Source: JAICKN01 sp036489565
GTDB taxonomy: Bacteria > Acidobacteriota > Terriglobia > Terriglobales > Acidobacteriaceae
NCBI GenBank assembly: GCA_036489565.1
Contig: DASXFN010000034.1
Span: 1-64,000, forward strand
Direction of reading: 5' to 3'
DNA: 64,000 nt
Below, piece by piece: positions 51,664 to 60,361 of the stretch. Position 1 is the stretch's first letter. The number at the start of each line of letters is the position of its first letter. The notes beneath the pieces were generated by a model. The model made no database searches and was not told where the DNA came from. It was given only the letters and a program-made list of their open reading frames with translations. A program made the position numbers and the translations under genes.

Positions 51664-53880
51664 ATGAGCGCTAACCCGAACAATCCGGGGCTGGAACTGG
51701 CCAAACTCCGTTCTAAAGCAAAGCCCGCCGACGTGGCCGAAGCGCCGCCGGGGCGCGACGCTTTGCAGGCTCTGTTGGCATTCTCTTCCCTGCACGAACA
51801 GTTGCGTCAGCGCCGTTCGGTGGAAGCTTTAAGTGGCACGCAGTTGCCGCAAGAGGATCCCTGGAAGCTGGAACAATTTGTACTGGACGACGTGCTGCAT
51901 CTGGTGGCCGAACGGGCCATGACGATCACTGGCGCGGATGGCGTTGCCATCGCATTTGCTGAAGGCGATGCAATTGTCTGCCGCGCTTCGGTGGGTCAAA
52001 TCGTACCCGACGCGGGCGTGCGGTTGGATCCGAACTCTGCTTTTTCCGGCACGTGCTTCCGCACCGCCAGCGTTGCGCGCTGCGATGATACCGAGAATGA
52101 CACGCGCGTCAGCGTGCAAGCCTGCCGCCGCTTAGGCGCGCTTTCCATCGTTGCGGTCCCTCTGCTCGGACGTCACAACGTTCTTGGCTTGATTGAGGCA
52201 TTTTCCACCCGTGTCCGCGGCTTTGACGACAATGATATTCGTACGTTGCGACTGCTGGCCGAGTTGATTCTGGCCGCTATTAAACCGGAAGAAGAAGACC
52301 GGCTGGCGGAAATTTCCCGCCAGGTTGTCGAGCGCAGCGCGGAGCCCAAGGAAGAAATTTCCACTTATCCCAGCGCCCCGCGCCAAAAAGAAATTGCTCC
52401 GTCAGCCCCGCTCGCTGACGTTTCTATCGCATCTCCATCCATTGCATCCGCAACGGAACGCGTCCCATTTCAGGGCGCTGATCTCCCATTCCTCGCCGAT
52501 CAGGGATCCGAGGAAAATCGGGTCTCCCGTCCACTTTTAATTTCACTTTTGGCTGTTGTGGTGGTGCTTGCCGCGGGAGGCATTGCCTGGTGGAAAATGC
52601 AACGCCCGAAAACCGCTTTGGAAGATAACACTTCTCAATCTCAAGTTTCGCAAAGCGATCCTGCGCCAGCGCCGAAGAATGCAGCTTCCCAGAAACCCGA
52701 TCCGACCACGGCAGGCGCGAATTCTTTCGCCTATCCGGTTTCCGGAGAAACTGGCACCGTCACAGGTATCCGGCATTGGTCGGCGCAAGAGTCGAGCACG
52801 GTGGTGATTGATCTGCAAAAGCCGGTGCAATATGAGGCCCATCGCATCAGCAATCCGGATCGCATTTATTTTGATCTTGACGATACTTCGCTCGCGGCAA
52901 GCTTGTACAACAAAGTCGTTGATATCAATGACTCCTTCCTGCAGCGGCTGAGAATTGCGCAGCCCACAAAAGGGGTAACGCGGGTTGTACTCGAAACCAA
53001 AAGCACGCCCAGTTTCTCCGTGAGCCTGGAGCAGAATCCCTATCGCCTGGTGGTTGAAGTACGAAAGAACGGCACGCAAGCTCCGGCGCGCACCAAGGCC
53101 GATCTTTTTGGCCCTACTAGCAATCCATCTGTTCAGGCGGAAAATTCCGCTCCCGTTTCGCAGTTACAGGCCGCTTCCAACACTCCCAAATTTCGCATCG
53201 TGCTCGATGCCGGGCATGGCGGCTGGGACCTTGGCACCGTAGGCCGCAGCGGACTGCTGGAAAAAGACCTGGTCCTGGACATTGTGGATCGACTCGGCAA
53301 GCTGGTCGAAAGCCGATTGGGCGCCGATGTCATCTACACTCGCACCGATGACACTTACATCTCATTAGAGAAGCGCACAGAAATTGCCAACCTCTCTCAT
53401 GCGGACCTGTTTCTCTCAGTCCATGCGAATTACAGCGATCTTGCTACCGCGCGCGGAGTGGAAACCTACTACACGAACACTTATTCTTCGGTCCACGCGA
53501 GGACTTCCGACTCGACCGCGGACACGCCTCTTACTCCGGTGGATTGGACCAATGTGGACATTCGAGAAAAAGTCCGCGAATCCCGCAAGTTCGCGGAGAC
53601 GGTGCAACATTCGTTGTATGGCAGCCTGGCGGAACAGAATCCTGGACTACGCGATCGCGGCGTAAAGGAAGCGTCCTACGTTGTTTTGACCGGAACCACC
53701 ATGCCTGCCATTCTTAACGAGGTTTCGTTCATCAGCAGCCCGGCGGATGAACGCAATCTGGAAAGCCCGGCATACCGGCAGAAGATCGCGCAAGCTCTCT
53801 ACAAAGGAGTAGAGCGATATGCGGAATCGCTGCATCATGACCAGTTGGCCGGCATGCAGACAAGGGCATCAGCACAATAG
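51664..53880 (+). CDS. GAF-transmembrane-AMIN-amidase_3 protein (N-acetylmuramoyl-L-alanine amidase)
   Basis: A 738-residue protein. A cytoplasmic GAF domain (about 75-209) carries C106, C131, C140 and C154 in the pattern C-x24-C-x8-C-x13-C. One membrane helix (about 290-310, LLISLLAVVVVLAAGGIAWW) follows. An AMIN domain (about 364-468, VTGIRHWSAQESSTVVIDLQ) and an amidase_3 catalytic domain (about 510-723) are predicted to be periplasmic. The zinc and catalytic residues are in LDAGHGGWD, LLEKDLVLD, SVHANYS and LNEVSFISS. AmiC-type enzymes split daughter-cell peptidoglycan. I start at the ATG before SANPNNPG; the frame is open another 113 codons upstream without family-like sequence. Confidence 0.88.
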   Translation: MSANPNNPGLELAKLRSKAKPADVAEAPPGRDALQALLAFSSLHEQLRQRRSVEALSGTQLPQEDPWKLEQFVLDDVLHLVAERAMTITGADGVAIAFAEGDAIVCRASVGQIVPDAGVRLDPNSAFSGTCFRTASVARCDDTENDTRVSVQACRRLGALSIVAVPLLGRHNVLGLIEAFSTRVRGFDDNDIRTLRLLAELILAAIKPEEEDRLAEISRQVVERSAEPKEEISTYPSAPRQKEIAPSAPLADVSIASPSIASATERVPFQGADLPFLADQGSEENRVSRPLLISLLAVVVVLAAGGIAWWKMQRPKTALEDNTSQSQVSQSDPAPAPKNAASQKPDPTTAGANSFAYPVSGETGTVTGIRHWSAQESSTVVIDLQKPVQYEAHRISNPDRIYFDLDDTSLAASLYNKVVDINDSFLQRLRIAQPTKGVTRVVLETKSTPSFSVSLEQNPYRLVVEVRKNGTQAPARTKADLFGPTSNPSVQAENSAPVSQLQAASNTPKFRIVLDAGHGGWDLGTVGRSGLLEKDLVLDIVDRLGKLVESRLGADVIYTRTDDTYISLEKRTEIANLSHADLFLSVHANYSDLATARGVETYYTNTYSSVHARTSDSTADTPLTPVDWTNVDIREKVRESRKFAETVQHSLYGSLAEQNPGLRDRGVKEASYVVLTGTTMPAILNEVSFISSPADERNLESPAYRQKIAQALYKGVERYAESLHHDQLAGMQTRASAQ

Positions 53881-53903
53881 GGATTGCGATTTTCCCGCAA
53901 TCC
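53881..53903 (+). terminator. Hairpin between convergent amidase and lipoprotein genes
   Basis: GGATTGCG and CGCAATCC form a perfect 8-bp stem with a 7-base loop directly after the amidase stop. No T-run follows, so termination is only likely from position between convergent genes. Confidence 0.45.
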
Positions 53904-53933
53904 GAATCCATAACAAGCTAACTGAAAAGCAGC

Positions 53934-54536
53934 TTACGGCGCAGGCTCCGCGTTCTTCAACCCGTCTTCGAGCGACTGGTGCGCTTTCGCAGTATTCCTT
54001 TCAACGAGCCGCCAACCGTCGTCATAGCGCTTCATCTCCGCGGTCGAACTGAATTGCGCATCTCCCGCATAAAGCGCCGCGCCCACTTCGTTTACGGCAG
54101 ACCACTTCCAGGTGAAATCCACGTCAGCAATATTTCCCTCTTTGCTGATGCCGGTGACTTCCACCAACTGCCGTCTGGCGGTGGGAACGGCAAAATAGTT
54201 GGCCGGGCTTTGCGAACTCGGAATGAGATCACGAAACGTATCCACTCCAGCGGGCGTGAGGGTTACGTCCCAGCACGGAGGAGGCGCGATATCAGATTTG
54301 CAGGCCACGGTATTGCCGCTGATCCAGCCGTGACGCTGAAGCACGATGTATTCCGGGGAGCTAAAGTCCTTGTTCGACACTACGCCCGTGCGCATCCAGA
54401 ATTGTTCCGGAGCGTTGAAAACCTGCGATCCGGAAATCAGATCGCGGGCAAGACGGCGCGTAAGAAAGTCCCGAGGCGAACATCCGGCCAGCAGTAATGC
54501 GCACAAAATGGCGCCAGCGATAAAAAGTTTTCTCAT
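53934..54536 (-). CDS. Lipoprotein of unknown function
   Basis: A 200-residue protein. I start at the ATG before RKLFIAGA because it gives a canonical lipoprotein signal with lipobox LAGC (LCALLLAGCSPRDF). The mature part contains SPEYIVLQRHGWISGNTVAC and VDFTWKWSAVNEVGAALYAG. No catalytic motif is seen. It lies 23 bp downstream of the radical SAM gene on the same strand and is likely co-transcribed. Confidence 0.72.
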   Translation of the reverse strand: MRKLFIAGAILCALLLAGCSPRDFLTRRLARDLISGSQVFNAPEQFWMRTGVVSNKDFSSPEYIVLQRHGWISGNTVACKSDIAPPPCWDVTLTPAGVDTFRDLIPSSQSPANYFAVPTARRQLVEVTGISKEGNIADVDFTWKWSAVNEVGAALYAGDAQFSSTAEMKRYDDGWRLVERNTAKAHQSLEDGLKNAEPAP

Positions 54537-54559
54537 GTAATGAATTTCGAAATGAATTT

Positions 54560-55690
54560 CTAGTTGAGGATTGTAACCAAATGCGGGCGATGCTGTGGAA
54601 TAAAAGGACGATCGGCGATCTGGCCGCCGAATTCCCGCGCCCAACGCCCCGGAACCGGAGTTGCGCACCGTGGGCAGCAACCGGTCGCAGTAATTTTGTA
54701 GTCGCGAATCAAATATCCGTGCCGCTTGATTAAAACTTCTTCGCAATTCACGCACGCCGTATCTTCAAGCCCGCCAACCATACCGGGAAGATTTCCCGCA
54801 TAGACATAACGCAAACCTGCTTGCCTGCCGATTTCCGCCGCGCGCAGCAAATCTGCGGCATTGGTGTTGCGCGGGCCATCCATTTTGTAATCTTTATGAA
54901 ATGCAGTCACGTGCCAGGGAATGTCCGGAGAAACACTCGCCAGAAAATTCGTGAGGCCGCGAATTTCATCTTCTCCGTCGTTAAATCCGGGAATCAACAA
55001 GGTCACGATTTCCAGCCAGAAGTCCATTGAATGCAAACGCCGGATCGTTTCCAGTATCGGCCCAATTCTTCCACCAAGCTCGTGGTAGTGGGCGTCGCTG
55101 AAACTCTTGAGGTCCACTTTGTACAAGTCCACCCAGGGCCGCAAATATTCCAGCACCTCCGGGGTGGCATTCCCATTGGACACAAACGCCGTCACCAACC
55201 CAGCAGCTTTGGCTTCTTTAAAAACAGCGACCGCCCACTCGCTGGTGATTAGCGGTTCATTGTAAGTGCTTACCAGAACTTTCGCGCCCTGGCGGAGGGC
55301 ATCCCGCACCAACGCTTCCGGAGAAGTCTCCACCGGCGCGGAAACCGCATTCGGATCACGTAGCGCCTGCGATGTTACCCAATTCTGGCAATAGGCGCAG
55401 TGAAGGTCGCAGCCCAGCATGCCAAAGCTATATGCCAGTGCGCCGGGATAAGCGTGAAAAAATGGCTTCTTCTCGATCGGGTCGCACTGCACGCCTCCCA
55501 CATAACCCCAGGGAACGTACAGAACTCCGCCCTGGTTATATCGAACTTTGCAAACTCCGGGCTGGCCTTCAGGAATGGGACAACAATGGCCGCACGCATA
55601 GCAGCGCACGCGGTCGCGCTCGAGCTTTTCGTACAAGTCTCCCTCACGAACATTGTGGTTGAGAACTTCACGAAGCGTAGCCACTGGCAC
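54560..55690 (-). CDS. amrS: AmmeMemoRadiSam-system radical SAM enzyme (AmrS-like)
   Basis: A 376-residue iron-sulphur enzyme. The N-terminus has RCYACGHCCPIPEGQPGVC, a cysteine-rich pattern typical of this group. The radical SAM cluster motif CDLHCAYC (C-x3-C-x2-C) follows in GCDLHCAYCQNW. The core is completed by VSTYNEPLITSEWA and SNGNATPEVLEYLRP. A C-terminal cysteine set (CVNCEEVL, CCPRC) matches the family. The start is a GTG; a second GTG two codons on has GAGG at better spacing. The AMMECR1 and Memo partners are not in the window. Confidence 0.87.
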   Translation of the reverse strand: MPVATLREVLNHNVREGDLYEKLERDRVRCYACGHCCPIPEGQPGVCKVRYNQGGVLYVPWGYVGGVQCDPIEKKPFFHAYPGALAYSFGMLGCDLHCAYCQNWVTSQALRDPNAVSAPVETSPEALVRDALRQGAKVLVSTYNEPLITSEWAVAVFKEAKAAGLVTAFVSNGNATPEVLEYLRPWVDLYKVDLKSFSDAHYHELGGRIGPILETIRRLHSMDFWLEIVTLLIPGFNDGEDEIRGLTNFLASVSPDIPWHVTAFHKDYKMDGPRNTNAADLLRAAEIGRQAGLRYVYAGNLPGMVGGLEDTACVNCEEVLIKRHGYLIRDYKITATGCCPRCATPVPGRWAREFGGQIADRPFIPQHRPHLVTILN

Positions 55691-55757
55691 AACCTCTACT
55701 CATTATTTTATCTGGAAATCCAGACTGGAAACTTATATTGGGAAATTGAAATCGATA

Positions 55758-57506
55758 TTAATGAGACTTGGCGACCTGATGATTCTTCAGCCACTGGTTG
55801 GCTTGTTCCTGCACGGCAACAAGCTGTGAATGGCTCATTCGCGATGCGAGGATAGAAACTCGATATTTGCTTGCTTCATCTCCGCCAGCCTGGGCAAGCA
55901 AGGCCCAGAAATAGGCCTTGGAAGCGTCTTTCGGTACGCCTGTACCCGAAAAGTAATAAGCCGCCAGCGTTGCTTGCGCGGAAATATTCCCCTGCGCGGC
56001 GGCCATGGAAAACCAGCGCGCCGCCTCTGTGTAGTTCTGTTTCACTTCATCTCCGGTGGCATAGCGGGCGCCGATTGCGAATTGCACAGCGGCGTCTCCC
56101 TGCTCCGCTAACTTCCGTTGCTGGTCCAGAGGCGCGGCCATTCCGGAAACCGGATTGGCCACCGTGCTCACCGGATGCGTAGAGGTCTCCGTTTGGCTTC
56201 CCTTCCGCGACAAGAATACCCATAGCACGGCTGTTATCACTGTGAGCAACGCAACTACGAATAAAGCGCGCCGGAACCATGCATGCCATTCCGTAACTTC
56301 TACATCTGCAACTTCTTCCTTGCGATCCAAGTCGCCAGAACCCACAAAGTCGGAGGCAAAAACAGTCTTGGAAACATCAGAAAATTCTTCTTGTTCAGGT
56401 TGTGGGATCCCAGCCTGTTGCGGAAGGATGGTGCTCATCATGTTGACATCTTCAGCCGTCTCCGCCGCCTTGGTGCGCTGGACAGTTCCGATCTCCATGG
56501 AGATGCTTTCCAGGGCATAGCCAACCATTCCTGCCAAATTTTGCAAAATTAGATTGGCGTGAAAACCAAAACTCGCCGGCTCCCGCGAAAACACCTCCAG
56601 TAATCCCGCGATCTTTTCCTGGTCATAGATAGGAACAGCAACAATCGAACGAATACCGAGGCTCCGGCAGGCATCGCGGTCAACGCGAGAATCATTTTCC
56701 GAATCCTCACAGTAGAGCAATTCGCCGGTGCGAACGCATTCCGCGGAAAGGCCCGATTCCGTGCTTACGCGAGCGCCCACACTGGGAGCGTCCGCTCCCG
56801 CGCGCGCCAGGCAAATAATGTCTATATCGTTGGAAAGCGCAATCGCTGCCCCACTGGCGTGGCTGAACATAAAAGCGCGATCGGTTACGAGCTCAAGGAC
56901 TGCCCGAAGATTTGTCCCTAGCGCTTCCACTTCGCGCCTTACTGCTGATAGCCCAGCGAGAAGAGAGGTGTGATCGGCCGAGTTTGGCGGATTGTCGCTC
57001 GTCTCCAAACTTTCGATACTGTCGCGAAACGCTAGCGCCGCAGGCTGAGGCAATGCATGCTCTTCTGATTCGCTGGCGAATTTCGGATCTGCAGATTTCG
57101 AATCCGCGGACTTCGAATCCGCAACACCAGAAATCGCATTCAGAAAAAGCCATCGTTTGAGTTGCTGCGTGGACGCTTCAGACAATGGGCCAAAGCGAAT
57201 TCCGGCCCGGCCCAGCCGGTTAGACCACACTACTTTTCCCGCAGTGTAAATTGGCCCCGCGGCCTCCGCGAGTTCCAGGCAAAGATCCAGCACGTGGTCC
57301 ACGCCAAGAGCGGCGGGCACCTGAATGCACATGCCCTCTTCGCTCAGATCGAGGATGGTATTGAGATCGAGTAGGAAGCCTTTAGGCTCACCGCTGATGC
57401 GCGCATAAGCCGGAGTTTGGATCTTGTGGCGAGGCCGATGCCGCCGCTCAGAGAAAGAGGAATTCGATTCCGGGAGATTCGGCGAATTCATTCCCAAAGT
57501 CTGCAT
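55758..57506 (-). CDS. PilZ-GAF-transmembrane-Sel1 repeat protein
   Basis: A 582-residue protein. The PilZ domain (about 21-125) has both c-di-GMP signatures: RHRPR (RxxxR) and DLSEEGM (D-x-S-x-x-G). A linker with repeated SADSK units joins it to a GAF domain (about 190-335) with C232, C257, C266 and C280 in the C-x24-C-x8-C-x13-C pattern. A membrane helix (about 412-433) follows. Sel1-like repeats (about 464-540) are predicted to be periplasmic. A sensor that reads c-di-GMP and a redox or metal state inside and contacts partners outside is plausible. It lies 53 bp downstream of the GAF/zinc-ribbon gene on the same strand. Confidence 0.83.
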   Translation of the reverse strand: MQTLGMNSPNLPESNSSFSERRHRPRHKIQTPAYARISGEPKGFLLDLNTILDLSEEGMCIQVPAALGVDHVLDLCLELAEAAGPIYTAGKVVWSNRLGRAGIRFGPLSEASTQQLKRWLFLNAISGVADSKSADSKSADPKFASESEEHALPQPAALAFRDSIESLETSDNPPNSADHTSLLAGLSAVRREVEALGTNLRAVLELVTDRAFMFSHASGAAIALSNDIDIICLARAGADAPSVGARVSTESGLSAECVRTGELLYCEDSENDSRVDRDACRSLGIRSIVAVPIYDQEKIAGLLEVFSREPASFGFHANLILQNLAGMVGYALESISMEIGTVQRTKAAETAEDVNMMSTILPQQAGIPQPEQEEFSDVSKTVFASDFVGSGDLDRKEEVADVEVTEWHAWFRRALFVVALLTVITAVLWVFLSRKGSQTETSTHPVSTVANPVSGMAAPLDQQRKLAEQGDAAVQFAIGARYATGDEVKQNYTEAARWFSMAAAQGNISAQATLAAYYFSGTGVPKDASKAYFWALLAQAGGDEASKYRVSILASRMSHSQLVAVQEQANQWLKNHQVAKSH

Positions 57507-57558
57507 ACGACGCTTGGGTACATATTAACCCAGCTTCACGCCGGGCTCTCATGGAAAT

Positions 57559-58401
57559 TCAGGCCAAATTGCGTTCGTTGGCCGTCCTTAACTTAGACAG
57601 CCGCGAGATGGCCGCAACCATCATGCTGGAAAGAAATTGCATGGTCGCAACATCGTGCTGATCGAAAGCGCGTGGAGACGAGGAGAGCACTTCGAACACC
57701 CCCAGCGTCCTCGGAAAGCAGCGGAGCGGAGCGGCCAGAATGGAACGCACTCCAAGATGGCGGCAGGTGCTGAGATCGACGCTGGAATTTTCTTCCGTGT
57801 CATTGCACAGAACAACTTGTCCCGTGCGTACACATTGCGCGGAAATGCCGCTATCGGTCTGCAGCCGCACTCCAAGGTCAGGAGCCGTGCGCCCAGTACG
57901 GGCGCGGCAAACAATTTCACCTCCGCGGCGCAGTGCGATAGCTGATCCCGTTGCTCCGGTCAGCGCCTGAGCGCGTTCGGCAATCACATGGATCGCTGGT
58001 TCAAGGTCCATGCCTCCGGATTGCAGGTCCATATCATGAACCGCGGAATGTGCTTCACCCAAAACATTTCGCGCGTGCATGGCTCGCGCATGGTGCCGCC
58101 CCGGCGCAACGGAAGCAAACTGCTCCTCTTCAATATCCGCTTCAATACCCGCAACATTTCGCGGCGAAACCGTCCGCAACAGGTCACGCACCAGGCGGTC
58201 CAGCTCCGCGTCAGCGATCAAATGCGCAGTCTGCTGTCCCCGCATGGTCCCACCAAGAATGCGCGAAAGACTTAAGATTGCCTGGCTTCCACAAGCAAAA
58301 CAGTTTCCTGTGTTGTTATGTGAAATCATTTCGCATTCAGCGCAAAATACAGCGGTTTGCAGGGAAATAAAGTTGATTTCCTGAAGAGACACAAATCCCA
58401 T
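57559..58401 (-). CDS. Zinc-ribbon-GAF protein
   Basis: A 280-residue cytoplasmic protein. The N-terminus has two CxxC pairs (C20/C23 in FCAEC and C34/C37 in NCFACGSQA), a likely zinc ribbon. After a helical linker, a GAF domain (about 130-270) carries C165, C190, C199 and C213 with exactly the same spacing as in the two neighbouring GAF proteins. Shared phrases include CVRTGQVVLCNDTEENSSVD and CRHLGVRSILAAPL. It has no output domain, so it may act by protein contact. It probably shares a transcript with the PilZ-GAF-Sel1 gene. Confidence 0.78.
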   Translation of the reverse strand: MGFVSLQEINFISLQTAVFCAECEMISHNNTGNCFACGSQAILSLSRILGGTMRGQQTAHLIADAELDRLVRDLLRTVSPRNVAGIEADIEEEQFASVAPGRHHARAMHARNVLGEAHSAVHDMDLQSGGMDLEPAIHVIAERAQALTGATGSAIALRRGGEIVCRARTGRTAPDLGVRLQTDSGISAQCVRTGQVVLCNDTEENSSVDLSTCRHLGVRSILAAPLRCFPRTLGVFEVLSSSPRAFDQHDVATMQFLSSMMVAAISRLSKLRTANERNLA

Positions 58402-58530
58402 CTTGCTCGCGATCCTCCGGCCAGAAATTGAATGAGGAATGTAGAAACTAAATGCCGTGAAAGTAAGGGGAAAGTAGCGGGGCTGGTTCCAGCCTGTGGA
58501 TATTTCCGCGGTCTTTGCAACAAAGAGTGG

Positions 58531-60105
58531 TCAGCTTACCTGCACTGCGGCGAACACTCGCTCCGCAGGCGACATCTCAGAATCCGGATGTTCGATGACG
58601 GCCCGCTCCAATGCATCGGCCAATGCCACCGCGAACTGCGAAGCCAGCAGGTTTACGTCCAACTGAAGGTCGTGCCCGTTATAAAGCCGGTAAAGCACAA
58701 GAGCGCCATGGCGATGGTGGTTGGCGCTGGTCAAATCAAGCGTCAAACTCCATGAGCTGACAACGTCCATTCCCAGTGTCGTTCCCGCTTTGCGCCAGGT
58801 GAATCGCGTCTCATCTCCCAGGGGCAGCGTAAATTGCATGCCATAAAGATGACGAGGCAATTGGCCAGTATCGCGCAGGCGAAGTTCCAGGGCCTCAAAG
58901 TCGTTGGAGTTGAATGCAGCCACCAGAATTCGAGCGATCTGCTGATAGTCGTCGCTGCGCTTAAGCTCCTCGCAGGCGCGGCGAAGGGAAAGATTGTTCA
59001 CGAAGATCTGGCGCTGCTCCATGGTGCGATGTGCCAGTCGGCGCAGTTCGCCAAATTCGAGATAATTCAGACGCTGCACTCCGAGCCATATTCCCAAACC
59101 CAGCACCGCCAGCACCAGCCCCAGCATGCTTCCGGTGGGCCACAGCAAAAACAAACTCAGCAGGGCGAACAGTGCCGATACCGCATAAAGCATGATCACT
59201 GCCTGCCTCTGCGAAAAGCCCATTTGCAATAATTTATGGTGAATGTGCTCGCGGTCAGCGGTAAACATAGGACGTCCGCTAATGAACCGGCGCATGACGG
59301 AAAGCGCGGTCTCCAGAATTGGCAATCCGAAAGAAACTACCGGAATCGCCACGGCGATGATTGTCGGCGCCTTTTGCGCTCCCTCAAGCGCCAAGGCGCT
59401 CAACATGAATCCAATGAGCAGGCTTCCGCTATCTCCCAGAAAAATTGTCGCCGGATTAAAGTTGTAGCGCAGAAAACCGCATAGCGCGCCCGCGAGCGCC
59501 ACGGTGATCAGCGACAACAGAGGCGAATGGCTTACCAACGCGACGACAAAAACCACCATCGTGGAGAACAGCGCGGAGCCCGCCGCCAACCCATCCAGGC
59601 CATCAATCAAATTAAATGAGTTCGTAATGGCTACAACCCACAGCACCGTCAACGGCAAACTTACAAACCAGGGAAAATGACGCGGCCCAAAAAAGACCGG
59701 TAGGTTGATAATCTCCAGCCCGCCGGAAAACAGCATGCATGCCGCGGTGGCTTGCACTCCAAACTTCACATACGGCTTGACCGGATGAATATCGTCATAA
59801 ACGCCCAGTAGGAACACCAGAAAAGCGGGCGCCAAAATCGTAAAGATGGCTTTCGAGGAAATTCCCAGGCTCAAACCAAGTGACGGCAACAACTCCTGCG
59901 CCAGCAGGGCGAGTACAAAGCTAAAAAGAAATGCCAGGAAAATTGCGACTCCACCCAGCCGAGGCACTGGCAGACTGTGCAAATGACGTTCCGAAGAAGG
60001 CTGCGAGACCCACCTGCGAGCAATAGCAATGTTGCGGACATACCGGGTAAGAATGAAGGAAAACAGAAGCGCTATTCCGAATATTCCTAAGTAGAAAAGT
60101 GCCAA
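58531..60105 (-). CDS. WecA/MraY-family sugar-phosphate transferase with C-terminal extension
   Basis: A 524-residue membrane enzyme that starts glycan assembly by moving a sugar phosphate to undecaprenyl phosphate. About ten helices hold the family motifs: HSLPVPRLGGVAIF, YDDIHPVKPYVKFG, NSFNLIDGLDGLAAG, LGDSGSLLIGFM and DREHIHHKLLQMG. At the position of the conserved early aspartate (V-D-x-P) this protein has V33-S34-Q35-P36. A soluble tail of about 185 residues follows the last helix (from about 340). The TTG start is preceded by a G-rich site. It leads the second EPS block. Confidence 0.88.
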   Translation of the reverse strand: MALFYLGIFGIALLFSFILTRYVRNIAIARRWVSQPSSERHLHSLPVPRLGGVAIFLAFLFSFVLALLAQELLPSLGLSLGISSKAIFTILAPAFLVFLLGVYDDIHPVKPYVKFGVQATAACMLFSGGLEIINLPVFFGPRHFPWFVSLPLTVLWVVAITNSFNLIDGLDGLAAGSALFSTMVVFVVALVSHSPLLSLITVALAGALCGFLRYNFNPATIFLGDSGSLLIGFMLSALALEGAQKAPTIIAVAIPVVSFGLPILETALSVMRRFISGRPMFTADREHIHHKLLQMGFSQRQAVIMLYAVSALFALLSLFLLWPTGSMLGLVLAVLGLGIWLGVQRLNYLEFGELRRLAHRTMEQRQIFVNNLSLRRACEELKRSDDYQQIARILVAAFNSNDFEALELRLRDTGQLPRHLYGMQFTLPLGDETRFTWRKAGTTLGMDVVSSWSLTLDLTSANHHRHGALVLYRLYNGHDLQLDVNLLASQFAVALADALERAVIEHPDSEMSPAERVFAAVQVS

Positions 60106-60361
60106 ACCGCCCCCCGGTCAAAGCACGAGCCAAAACCTGGTCCTCTAATGCCGAAAATCCGATACCCTGCAAAAAAACGGCGTGAGCCCAGCACATTGAA
60201 CTGTAGGGCTAATCTCAATTTCAGACAATTCTCTTTCTTGGTTCCTGGTTTCAGACGCCAGCACCCTGAAAAGCCATGTTTCCAAGTTATAGACATGCGA
60301 GGAAGAGCAGGTTTCACCGCATTCTTGCCGTGCTAGACTCCAAAAACGGAGTGGCCGAGTC

